From the NCBI GenBank assembly GCA_910577575.1, contig CAJTOG010000001.1:211526-275525 (forward strand): 64,000 nt of DNA, in the 5' to 3' direction. Origin of the DNA: an uncultured Ruminococcus sp. Its GTDB lineage: Bacteria > Bacillota > Clostridia > Oscillospirales > Ruminococcaceae. The translations under genes were made by a program, and so were the position numbers. Below the pieces are notes generated by a model. That model worked only from the letters and a program-made list of their open reading frames with translations, did no database searches and had not been told where the DNA came from. Positions 25,338 through 32,925 of the stretch are shown here, piece by piece (within the stretch, counting starts at the first letter, position 1; every line of letters starts with the position of its first letter).

Positions 25338-27424
25338 CAGGTTTTCTTCTCCTTATTGATTTTATTCTTCTTTTTGTTTTTGATACTAATTCCTGTAAAT
25401 ATGCCAATAATGGCGAGAATTACCGTACCAACTGCTCCGCCTGTTACGGCAAGAAAAGTTTTGTCAACGTTTTTTTCGCCTATAGCAGTTGTATTTGTTA
25501 CCACTTCAATATTACACGCTTGGGCATACTGCCATGCAAGTGAATTTTCTTCTGCATAAATTTTGAAGCCTTCAATTACTGAAAATGGCAGGGGTGTTTC
25601 TGAATATTCATTGGTAAGTCCGTTACTTTGTGCATCAGCAATATTCTTTGCAAGTTCTGCATCATACTGATAGCCGAAAGAATAATCTCCTATAATTTCA
25701 ATATTTTCGGGTAGCCGGACGCTCATAAGTGAAGTATTGCCTATGAATGCGTGTTCCCCTACAACTTTGAGGTTATCCGAAAACTTTATGCTTTTTATAT
25801 TCGGACAGGCTTCAAATGCATAATTTCCGATTGTTTCAGTATTTGACAAATCAATGTCTTCGAGATGTTCATTATAGCAGAATGCTGATAAGCCTATTTC
25901 ATTGACGCTTTTTGGAACAGTAAAGCTTTTGTCATTTTTCTGTATGGGATATTCAAGAAGTATAGTTTTGTCCTTATTGTAAAGTACGCCATTTTCTGAT
26001 GAAAAAGTTCCATCACTGCCTTCTGTTACATTTATTTCCTTAAGAGCAGAACAGTTTAAAAACGGTTCAGTGCCGTCAATGGATGCACAGTTTCCAGGGA
26101 TAGTTATGCTTTCGACAAATGAAGAAAATACATTTTCCCCTATGGATTTTACAGTTTCGGGAAGAATGATTTTTTTTGCTTCACAGGTATAGAATGCATT
26201 TTTATAAATTGATGTAACTTTATATCCGTCAATTTCGTCAGGTACATCAATAGTTTCATTCATTGAAGAACAGAAAGCAATACATGCTTCACCGTCAATG
26301 ATTGCATATTCATAGTCTCCGGATGTTATTGGATTGAGGGCAAGATATTCTTCTTCTGCATCAACGGCTTCTGTAGTTATAAAAGTAAAATTATTTTCAA
26401 TACCATATTCTTCATCCACATCGGTTGCATAGGTCTGGGCGGCTGAATCTGCTTTACCAATAATTACAAAATCAGAATTGGGTTTTTCGTCCATGTCATA
26501 GCCAAAAGCACAGTAACCTATATAGTTTACATATTCAGGAATACGGATTTTTTCTATGGCAGTTCCCATAAAGGCACTCTGTCCGATACTTTCAAGCTGT
26601 GAGGGCAATGTAATTTCAGTAAGTTTTTCACATCCCATAAATGAAGCAAGTCCGATTTCAGTAAGCGTTTCAGGGAGCAGTACTTCATCAAGAGATGTAC
26701 AGTTGATAAAAGTCATAGGATTTATGATTTTAACGGAAGTCTGACTGATATCAATTTTTTTAAGCTCTGAATTGAAGCTGAATGCGTGACGACCGATTTT
26801 ATTGACAGAATCCGGAACTTTTATTTCAGTAAGACCTGTTTCTGAAATTGCGGCAATTCCTATTTCTTCAACACTTTCCGGAACGGTGTATGAAGTACCG
26901 TCTTTCTTCGGTGGATAGAAGATAAGTTTTTTCATGTCCTTTGTGAATAAAACACCATCAACGGAGCAGTAATATTCATTGTTTTCATCAACTGAAAATT
27001 CTTTCATATTAAGACATGATGCAAACGGATTTTCTGCTGATATATATTCAACTGTTGCAGGAATATTTATTTTTTCCGCAGGAGATTCAAGAAATGAATT
27101 TGAATCCAGTTCGGTTACTTTTAATCCGTCAATAGTATCAGGGATTGTTATTTCTGTGTCTGTTGATGAACATCCGGTTATTTGGATATTTTTGTCATCG
27201 TCGATTATATAGGAGAAATCACCGGATATATTATCAGTATTTTTAGTATTGTTATACAGAACGGCTTCATTAATGGATTCTTCTGTATCTTTCTCAAGAT
27301 TTATTGGCATAATTTCATCATCATAGTTTTCGGTTTCTGCATGGATGTTTGATACCGGTGCAGCGGATGTCAGACATATTAATAAACCTGCTGTAAATGC
27401 GGCTGCTTTTTTATGGTAATTCAT
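25337..27424 (-). CDS. BspA-type leucine-rich-repeat surface protein (long)
   Basis: 695 residues with a signal peptide ('KKAAAFTAGLLICLTSAAPV'), two blocks of LRR_5 repeats (about 95-310 and 385-600) separated by an acidic link, and a C-terminal membrane segment followed by a lysine-rich tail. Repeats carry the usual 'LPETLTEIGLASFMGCEKL' pattern. It is the first gene of the pair and was probably duplicated with the shorter one. Likely outer-surface adhesion or substrate recognition; the ligand is unknown. A promoter and a palindrome lie upstream. Confidence 0.9.
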   Translation of the reverse strand: MNYHKKAAAFTAGLLICLTSAAPVSNIHAETENYDDEIMPINLEKDTEESINEAVLYNNTKNTDNISGDFSYIIDDDKNIQITGCSSTDTEITIPDTIDGLKVTELDSNSFLESPAEKINIPATVEYISAENPFASCLNMKEFSVDENNEYYCSVDGVLFTKDMKKLIFYPPKKDGTSYTVPESVEEIGIAAISETGLTEIKVPDSVNKIGRHAFSFNSELKKIDISQTSVKIINPMTFINCTSLDEVLLPETLTEIGLASFMGCEKLTEITLPSQLESIGQSAFMGTAIEKIRIPEYVNYIGYCAFGYDMDEKPNSDFVIIGKADSAAQTYATDVDEEYGIENNFTFITTEAVDAEEEYLALNPITSGDYEYAIIDGEACIAFCSSMNETIDVPDEIDGYKVTSIYKNAFYTCEAKKIILPETVKSIGENVFSSFVESITIPGNCASIDGTEPFLNCSALKEINVTEGSDGTFSSENGVLYNKDKTILLEYPIQKNDKSFTVPKSVNEIGLSAFCYNEHLEDIDLSNTETIGNYAFEACPNIKSIKFSDNLKVVGEHAFIGNTSLMSVRLPENIEIIGDYSFGYQYDAELAKNIADAQSNGLTNEYSETPLPFSVIEGFKIYAEENSLAWQYAQACNIEVVTNTTAIGEKNVDKTFLAVTGGAVGTVILAIIGIFTGISIKNKKKNKINKEKKT

Positions 27425-27456
27425 GTTATATTCCTCTCAGATTTATAATAATGTTA

Positions 27457-27481
27457 TTATCTCTGCTATCAGCAAAGATAA
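27457..27481 (-). promoter_or_regulatory. Palindrome in the LRR operon leader
   Basis: Inverted repeat TTATCTCTGCT / AGCAAAGATAA, 11 bp with one wobble and a 3-base centre, 20 to 45 bases after the predicted start of transcription. It could be a repressor site or an mRNA hairpin. Confidence 0.55.
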
Positions 27482-27508
27482 CAGTTTTTCAGATTTTAAT
27501 ACTTTAAC

Positions 27509-27537
27509 ATTATATCATAATCATTATAAAATTGCAA
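27509..27537 (-). promoter_or_regulatory. Sigma-A-type promoter for the LRR operon
   Basis: On the minus strand TTGCAA, a 17-bp spacer and TATAAT, about 85 bases before the long LRR gene. Confidence 0.7.
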
Positions 27538-27615
27538 TAAGTTTCACATATTTTTCTGTTTTGTACACCGATTTATCAGAAAAAATCATCAGCTCGGAAA
27601 ATCTGAAAATAGTAC

Positions 27616-27644
27616 TTGACAAATCATAAAATATATGATATAAT
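27616..27644 (+). promoter_or_regulatory. Consensus sigma-A promoter for SRP RNA and dnaX
   Basis: TTGACA (27616-27621), 17-bp spacer, TATAAT (27639-27644), directly upstream of the SRP RNA. Confidence 0.92.
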
Positions 27645-27663
27645 ACCGTTATGAAAGTTATTT

Positions 27664-27782
27664 CGGAATATAGATGTGCGGGCCCTGTGCAACAGAACAC
27701 TGTGAACCATGTCAGGCGGGAAACCGAGCAGCATTAAGCGGAACGTTTCGTGTGCCGCAGTAAGCCTGCACATCTATGTTCC
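27664..27782 (+). ncRNA. ffs: Signal recognition particle RNA (bacterial small type)
   Basis: The Ffh-binding tip is plain: 'CCATGTCAGGCGGGAAACCG' followed by AGCAGCATTAAGCGG (about 27708-27741). The ends pair over about 19 bp (27664-27682 with 27764-27782, one G-U). This RNA with Ffh guides membrane proteins to the translocon. It sits between a consensus promoter and dnaX, the scr-dnaX-ybaB-recR order of Bacillus. The terminal helix is long for a small SRP RNA and is followed by a U-rich stretch, so it may also act as a weak terminator in front of dnaX. Exact ends are estimated. Confidence 0.9.
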
Positions 27783-27820
27783 GAATTTTTACGCTATTTT
27801 TCAGAAAGGCAGGCTGTGAT

Positions 27821-29428
27821 ATGTATAAAGCTTTATACCGTAAATGGAGACCGCTTACGTTTGATGATGTTATTTCTCAGCAGCATATCACTGAAATACT
27901 TAAAAATCAGCTCATAAATGATAAAACGGCTCACGCTTATCTTTTTACCGGTTCACGTGGTACAGGAAAAACTACCTGTGCAAGAATTCTGGCAAAAGCT
28001 GTAAACTGTCCGAATATGAAGGACGGCAATCCCTGTCTTGAATGTGATTTGTGCCGGGAAGCCGATGAAGGTTCTCTTACTGATATTATTGAAATTGATG
28101 CAGCTTCAAATAACGGGGTTGAGGATATACGTGATTTGCGTGACGCTGCTGTTTATTCTCCGGAACGCTGTAAATTCAAAATTTATATTATTGATGAAGT
28201 TCATATGCTTTCAACATCTGCATTCAATGCACTTCTGAAAATTATGGAAGAGCCTCCGCCATATGTCAAGTTTATACTTGCGACGACAGAAATTCATAAA
28301 GTTCCTGCCACCGTTGCATCACGCTGTCAGCGTTATGATTTCAGGCGTATAAGACAGAATGATATTGTTGAAAGACTTCTTTATATCGCTTCTCAGGAAC
28401 ATATTGAACTAACTCCGGACGGTGCGGCTTTGATAGCGAAACTTGCAGACGGCGGTATGCGTGATGCTGTTTCACTTCTTGACCAGTGTTCAGTATGCGC
28501 TGAAAAAATAGATGCAGAAGCAGTTTCACAGTCTGCTGGTATTGCAGGAAATGAATTTTTATATGAAATTCTTGAAGCTGTTTCTGAATCGGATATATCA
28601 AGAGCTTTAAACGTTACATCTCAGCTCTATGATAATTCAAAGGATTTGACAAGGCTTTGCGAGGAACTTATTTTACAGTTCAGAAATATCATGCTTATCA
28701 AGGTTTCACCTGATAATGCCGGCAGTATTATTGCTGTTATGCCTGACGACTTTGAACGTCTGAAAGATATTGCCTTGAAATCCGAAATTGATGATATTAT
28801 GGACAGGCTTAATCAACTTCAGATTTGCCGTGAACGTATGACTAAGGTTATGAATAAACGTGTTGAATTTGAAATGGCACTTATAAAAATCTGTAGTAAT
28901 ATAAAAAATTCCGTTCAGGCTATCGACAATTCTGAATTTTATGATAAAATAAAAAAACTGGAGAATAAAATAAATTCTCTGAAAACTGTACCTGCAAACA
29001 ATAAAAAAAGTGAAGTTATTACGGCATCAAGTCCGGCATCTGAAAATGAACCTGTACCGAATGTTCATATTGATATAAAGAATGTAAAAGAAGACGAGCT
29101 TACACCATGTATGCAATGGGATAAAATAATGAATGAGTTCCGCCGTATCAATCCGGCAGTTGCAGGAAGCCTTGACGGTTCAACTGCTGCAACAAAGGGC
29201 AATGTTATGTGCATTTTTACTCCGAACAGATTTTTTATATCACTTTTCAAAAGCAGCAAGGAAAATGCATTGTCGTTAAGCAAGGCAATATATACTGTTC
29301 TCGGACAGAAATACAAAATAACTGCTCGCTGTACAACTACTGTTGAGGAAACACGTTCCATGGCGGAACAGCTTATTAAAAAAGCAATTAACAGCAGTAT
29401 TGAAACGGCTGTTGATAATAATAACTGA
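27821..29428 (+). CDS. dnaX: DNA polymerase III subunit gamma/tau
   Basis: 535 residues from the ATG at 27821 (preceded by GAAAGGCAGG); 'MYKALYRKWRPLTFDDVISQ' is the usual N-terminus. Walker A 'GSRGTGKTTCARILAKA', the zinc Cys set around 'CPNMKDGNPCLECDLC', Walker B 'IIDEVHMLS' and sensor 1 'FILATTEIHKVPATV' are present. It loads the sliding clamp and links polymerase to helicase. Domain III ends near residue 370; a run of seven A at 28951-28957 next to a hairpin could give a shorter gamma form (see separate entry). First protein gene of dnaX-ybaB-recR. Confidence 0.96.
   Translation: MYKALYRKWRPLTFDDVISQQHITEILKNQLINDKTAHAYLFTGSRGTGKTTCARILAKAVNCPNMKDGNPCLECDLCREADEGSLTDIIEIDAASNNGVEDIRDLRDAAVYSPERCKFKIYIIDEVHMLSTSAFNALLKIMEEPPPYVKFILATTEIHKVPATVASRCQRYDFRRIRQNDIVERLLYIASQEHIELTPDGAALIAKLADGGMRDAVSLLDQCSVCAEKIDAEAVSQSAGIAGNEFLYEILEAVSESDISRALNVTSQLYDNSKDLTRLCEELILQFRNIMLIKVSPDNAGSIIAVMPDDFERLKDIALKSEIDDIMDRLNQLQICRERMTKVMNKRVEFEMALIKICSNIKNSVQAIDNSEFYDKIKKLENKINSLKTVPANNKKSEVITASSPASENEPVPNVHIDIKNVKEDELTPCMQWDKIMNEFRRINPAVAGSLDGSTAATKGNVMCIFTPNRFFISLFKSSKENALSLSKAIYTVLGQKYKITARCTTTVEETRSMAEQLIKKAINSSIETAVDNNN
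28951..28981 (+). other. Candidate -1 frameshift site in dnaX
   Basis: The heptamer A AAA AAA (28951-28957) is in the right frame for -1 slippage (codons 378 and 379 are both AAA). Three bases on, GAGAAT and ATTCTC can pair (28961-28966 with 28974-28979), with two more wobble pairs. After slipping the reading is Thr-Gly-Glu-stop (TAA 28966-28968), giving a 382-residue product that ends after the ATPase and collar domains, as gamma does in E. coli. The hairpin is weak and A-runs are common here. Confidence 0.4.
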
Positions 29429-29472
29429 GGCAAAATTTTGCCTTTAATACTAACTTAAAAGGAGAATAAAAA

Positions 29473-29823
29473 ATGAAAGCAAGAATTCCTAAAAACGTCG
29501 GTGGCGGCGGTGCACAGAATGTTAATCAGATGATTAAACAGGCTCAGAAAATGCAGGACCAGATTACAGAGCTTCAGGAGGAAATAGAAGCCCGTGATTT
29601 TACTGCAACTGCCGGCGGTGGTGCTGTTGAAGTTACTCTGTCAGGAAAGAAAACTATCAAGGAGCTTATCCTTAAGCCTGAAATAGTTGACCCAGAAGAT
29701 ATTGAAATGCTTCAGGATTTGATTATAAGTGCAGTAAATGAGGCTGTCAATAATATTGAAAATACAACAGAGGCTGAAATGGGTAAGATTACAGGCGGAG
29801 TTTCTCTCCCCGGATTGTTTTAA
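29473..29823 (+). CDS. YbaB/EbfC family nucleoid-associated protein
   Basis: 116 residues. 'NQMIKQAQKMQDQITELQEEI' helix, 'TATAGGGAVEVTLSGKKTIKEL' strands and 'DLIISAVNEAVNNI' helix match YbaB, a small DNA-binding protein. Start follows AAAGGAG. The stop and the recR ATG share one base (TAATG), coupling the two as in most bacteria. Confidence 0.93.
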   Translation: MKARIPKNVGGGGAQNVNQMIKQAQKMQDQITELQEEIEARDFTATAGGGAVEVTLSGKKTIKELILKPEIVDPEDIEMLQDLIISAVNEAVNNIENTTEAEMGKITGGVSLPGLF

Positions 29824-30425
29824 TGGCTGACCATAATGCACTTCCGCTTATCATATTGACAGAAAAATTTGCTTCACTTCCCGGAATTGGTATGAAATCT
29901 GCTCAGAGACTTGCTTATCATGTTATGTCAATGCAGGTTTCAGAAGTTGAAGAATTTGCAGAGGCTCTTATAAGTGCGAAAAAAAATGTAAAATGCTGTT
30001 CAGTATGCCAGAATCTTACCGAAAAGAAAGTATGTCCGATTTGCAGTGATACTGACCGTATACAGAGTATAATATGTGTTGTGGAATCACCGAAGGACGT
30101 TACTGCTTTTGAGCGTACAAGGGAATATAACGGCGTTTATCATGTGCTGCACGGGCTTCTTTCCCCTATGGACGGAATAACTCCGGATAAACTCCGAATG
30201 AAAGAACTGCTTGCAAGGATTTCAAAAGGCGGAGTTGAGGAAATAATTATGGCAACGAATCCGACTGTTGAGGGCGATGCAACAGCTCTTTATGTAGCAA
30301 ATCTGCTTAAACCGCTTGGAGTAAAAGTTTCAAGGCTTGCATTCGGCTTGCCTGTAGGCGGTATGCTTGAATATGCGGATGAAGTGACTTTATTCAAGGC
30401 ACTTGAAAACCGCAATGATATGTGA
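29823..30425 (+). CDS. recR: Recombination mediator RecR
   Basis: 200 residues. N-terminal helix-hairpin-helix 'LPGIGMKSAQRLAYHV', zinc finger with 'CSVCQNLTEKKVCPIC', then TOPRIM 'IICVVESPKDVTAFE' and 'EIIMATNPTVEGDATALYVANLL'. RecR works with RecO and RecF to load RecA on single-stranded gaps. It is the end of the dnaX operon and is followed by a terminator. Confidence 0.97.
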   Translation: MADHNALPLIILTEKFASLPGIGMKSAQRLAYHVMSMQVSEVEEFAEALISAKKNVKCCSVCQNLTEKKVCPICSDTDRIQSIICVVESPKDVTAFERTREYNGVYHVLHGLLSPMDGITPDKLRMKELLARISKGGVEEIIMATNPTVEGDATALYVANLLKPLGVKVSRLAFGLPVGGMLEYADEVTLFKALENRNDM

Positions 30426-30429
30426 AAAC

Positions 30430-30462
30430 AAAGCCGTTTGTTTAATACAGACGGCTTTTTGA
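30430..30462 (+). terminator. Rho-independent terminator of dnaX-ybaB-recR
   Basis: Stem AAAGCCGTTTG/CAGACGGCTTT (one wobble), 7-nt loop, then TTGATT; follows the recR stop. Confidence 0.85.
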
Positions 30463-30480
30463 TTAAAGGGGAATATTAAT

Positions 30481-31021
30481 ATGAATTTTATTTTATCTGT
30501 ATAAATTGCTTGAAGCGGATGAAATACCTGTAAAGTTTACAAAAAATGAAATTAAGTTAATAAAATAGCGTGAACATTACAAAGGAAATACTTTTGCATC
30601 TATTATCGGAGCAGTAATTTTTGCAGTTTATGAAATTATATCACTGATTGAAGATTTTAAAAATGTTTTCTTTAGTATATGCTCTGTATTTCTGGCATTG
30701 ATTTTTTTAAAAATGTTTTCAGAAGCTAAGCATATGAAGATAGAATATGCTTTCTATGGTGCAGTCAGCAAAAAGGAAATACGTTACAGTGTTTCATATC
30801 CAAGATTTACTCCTGTTTTAAAAGAATATTCTGATACGGAAAGTGAAGAATCAAAGCATAATAGAGCAAGATATTACTATGTCTCTGCTATGATAAACGG
30901 AATTGAATATGACGGAATATGCTGTTATGATTCAGAATTTAAAAAAATTGAAGAAGGAGATGAAGTTATTATTGCAAAGGGGCTTAGTACTTATGATGAA
31001 CCGATAGCATACAAAAAATAG
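30481..31021 (+). pseudogene. Broken small membrane protein gene
   Basis: The intact tail (30698-31021) encodes about 107 residues, but the same frame runs upstream through a hydrophobic stretch ('ASIIGAVIFAVYEIISLIED', later 'VFFSICSVFLALIFL') to a TAG at 30566-30568, and beyond that through 'LLEADEIPVKFTKNEIKLIK'. A short ATG frame at 30481 runs into it after one shift. So a two-membrane-segment protein of roughly 175 residues has a frameshift near its start and a premature TAG. The C-terminal part ('YYYVSAMINGIEYDGICCYD') looks like a DUF-type soluble domain. A shorter protein from TTG 30698 is possible but has no good ribosome site. Confidence 0.6.
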
Positions 31022-31058
31022 TTATATTATTTTAAAATTATTCTTTTTTTAAATTAAA

Positions 31059-31091
31059 AATCCCCGAAACCCGCAAGATGTTTCAGGGATT
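31059..31091 (-). terminator. Terminator of rpsT
   Basis: On the minus strand a 12-bp stem (AATCCCTGAAAC / GTTTCGGGGATT, one wobble) is followed by TTTAATTT, 28 bases after the rpsT stop. Confidence 0.88.
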
Positions 31092-31118
31092 AATTATTGT
31101 ATTTGTTAAAACAAAAAC

Positions 31119-31379
31119 TTAGCCAGCAGCATTGAGCTTCTTAGCAAGCTGTGCCTTTTTTCTTGCAGCCTTATTCTTATGCATAAGACCCTTTGCACAA
31201 GCCTGGTCAACTTTCTTTATAGCAATTCTGATAGCTTCTGTTTTATTGTCAGCATTTGTTGTACAAGCAACATCAGCTTTCTTGAGAACAGTCTTGAGAT
31301 TTGATTTTCTTGACTTGTTGGCAGCAGCTTTTGTTGCATTAACCTTAACTCTTTTTTTAGCAGATTTGATATTTGGCAT
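31119..31379 (-). CDS. rpsT: 30S ribosomal protein S20
   Basis: 86 residues, very lysine- and alanine-rich: 'MPNIKSAKKRVKVNATKAA' at the start and 'KGLMHKNKAARKKAQLAKKL' near the end are the S20 signatures. Binds 16S rRNA early in 30S assembly. Divergent from gpr, as in Bacillus. Start follows GGAGG. It has its own promoter, leader hairpin and terminator. Confidence 0.97.
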   Translation of the reverse strand: MPNIKSAKKRVKVNATKAAANKSRKSNLKTVLKKADVACTTNADNKTEAIRIAIKKVDQACAKGLMHKNKAARKKAQLAKKLNAAG

Positions 31380-31458
31380 TTTGATACACCTCCGATTTTT
31401 TGTATACGGATAAACTCCGCAGATTTACAGATAATATAAACATATTTTTAATATGCCT

Positions 31459-31481
31459 GACAGCTGCAACGCACAACTGTC
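31459..31481 (-). promoter_or_regulatory. rpsT leader hairpin
   Basis: In the rpsT 5' leader GACAGTTG and CAGCTGTC form an 8-bp stem (one wobble) with a 7-nt loop. It may be a target for S20 self-control, which is common for ribosomal protein leaders; this one is not matched to a known class. Confidence 0.45.
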
Positions 31482-31497
31482 CACTGAGACAATATTA

Positions 31498-31526
31498 ATT
31501 ATACCATTTTTTATTAAAAAATGCAA
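31498..31526 (-). promoter_or_regulatory. rpsT promoter
   Basis: On the minus strand TTGCAT, 17-bp spacer and TATAAT with a TGG just before (extended -10). Confidence 0.75.
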
Positions 31527-31601
31527 TAGGCAATTTTAAAAGATTATCACAAATTTTTTACGTTGATTTACAGCAATATATACAAAGGAGGATTTTTTTA
31601 T

Positions 31602-32450
31602 ATGAATTTCAGATCGGACCTTGCTGTTGAACAGATTACAGCCGATAACCTTCCCGATGGGGTACACATGACTAAAAGGGGGGAAAGTTTTGAGATAACT
31701 GAAATTGTAATTGATGATGACAGTCATATGAAATCTATGGGAAAGGGTAAGGGGAAATATATTACTCTTGAAAGCGGAAGCTTAAGCCGTTTTTCAGATG
31801 ATTATGAAAATATGGCAAAGGAACTTTCCTATGAAATCCGCAGTCTTGTTCCTGACGGTGAAATTTTTGTTGCAGGGCTGGGCAACAGGGATATTACTCC
31901 CGATGCCATAGGACCGCAGACCGTAGAAAAAATACTTGCAACACGTCATTTACAGAATGAACTGGATAGTGATGAAGAAGCATTTTTAACGTCACTCAGG
32001 CGTGTAAGTGCGTTTGCAGGCGGAGTTATGGGTCAAACGGGCATTGAAACAGCAGAAATTATAAGTGCGGTATGCCGTGAGATAAAACCGTCAGCGGTTA
32101 TAGCTGTTGATGCACTTGCTTGTTCCGATATAAGTCGTCTGGGAACGACTATTCAGATAAGTGACAGCGGAATATCTCCCGGAAGTGGTGTTTCAAATGC
32201 AAGAAAAGAGCTTTCGGAATCAAATTTAGGAATTCCTGTTATAGCAGTCGGAGTGCCTACTGTTGTCGATATGCATACGATAGTAAGAAGTCTCGCAGGA
32301 ATTGATATTGACAGCAGTCTTCCGAATATGATGGTGACCCCACGTGATATAGACAGGCTTACGGAACGTGCTTCACAGCTTATAGCATTTGGAATAAACC
32401 TCGCATTGCAGCCATCCCTTACTTTTGATGATGTAAGGGGATTATTCTGA
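31602..32450 (+). CDS. gpr: Spore germination protease GPR
   Basis: 282 residues from the ATG at 31602 after AAAGGAGG. 'FRSDLAVE' near the N-terminus (the autoprocessing region), 'VAGLGNRDITPDAIGP', 'VMGQTGIETAEII', 'VIAVDALAC' and 'SGISPGSGVSNARKEL' are the GPR core. GPR degrades small acid-soluble proteins when spores germinate. It is shorter than the Bacillus enzyme at the N- and C-termini. Presence of gpr shows a sporulation-derived lineage. Divergent from rpsT, ending at a terminator shared with mscL. Confidence 0.95.
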   Translation: MNFRSDLAVEQITADNLPDGVHMTKRGESFEITEIVIDDDSHMKSMGKGKGKYITLESGSLSRFSDDYENMAKELSYEIRSLVPDGEIFVAGLGNRDITPDAIGPQTVEKILATRHLQNELDSDEEAFLTSLRRVSAFAGGVMGQTGIETAEIISAVCREIKPSAVIAVDALACSDISRLGTTIQISDSGISPGSGVSNARKELSESNLGIPVIAVGVPTVVDMHTIVRSLAGIDIDSSLPNMMVTPRDIDRLTERASQLIAFGINLALQPSLTFDDVRGLF

Positions 32451-32458
32451 AACAAATC

Positions 32459-32488
32459 AACCGCACATATCTGTGCGGTTTTGTTTTT
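32459..32488. terminator. Terminator between gpr and mscL
   Basis: AACCGCACA/TGTGCGGTT, 9-bp perfect stem with a 4-nt loop and TTGTTTTT on the plus strand; serves gpr and probably mscL. Confidence 0.88.
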
Positions 32489-32906
32489 ATTCTTCTGTTT
32501 CCTCTGTTTCGATTAAAGTATTGGCTCTGAGTAAATCCCTGATTTCAGTAAGCAATTCTTCTTCCTTGGTAGGTTTTGGGGGTTCTTCTTGCTTTTCTTC
32601 TTTTTTATGTACAGCATTCATAAGCATAGTAACAATTTTTATCATAACAAATACGACTGCCGCCATGATAATAAAATTAATAATATCATTAAGAAATGCA
32701 CCATATCTTATTTCAGCTCTCCAGAGAGTAAAGCTTAAACCTTTGAAACCGCCGTAATTGAAAAATCCAAGAATAGGTGAAACTATATTGTCAAGTAATG
32801 ATGTGACAAGGCTGGAAAAAGCTCCTCCTATAATAACACCGATAGCCATATCAATAATATTTCCCCTCATGACAAAGGCTTTGAATTCATCCAGCATTTT
32901 TTTCAT
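32487..32906 (-). CDS. mscL: Large-conductance mechanosensitive channel MscL
   Basis: 139 residues. 'LDEFKAFVMRGNIIDMAIGVIIGGAF' (N-terminal helix and first membrane span), a periplasmic loop, a second span 'FIIMAAVVFVMIKIVTML' and the C-terminal 'PTKEEELLTEIRDLL' helix are standard MscL. It opens on membrane tension to release osmolytes. It follows the zinc-ribbon protein by 19 bases and shares its transcript. Confidence 0.96.
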   Translation of the reverse strand: MKKMLDEFKAFVMRGNIIDMAIGVIIGGAFSSLVTSLLDNIVSPILGFFNYGGFKGLSFTLWRAEIRYGAFLNDIINFIIMAAVVFVMIKIVTMLMNAVHKKEEKQEEPPKPTKEEELLTEIRDLLRANTLIETEETEE

Positions 32907-32925
32907 TTTTAAAACTCCTTAATTT

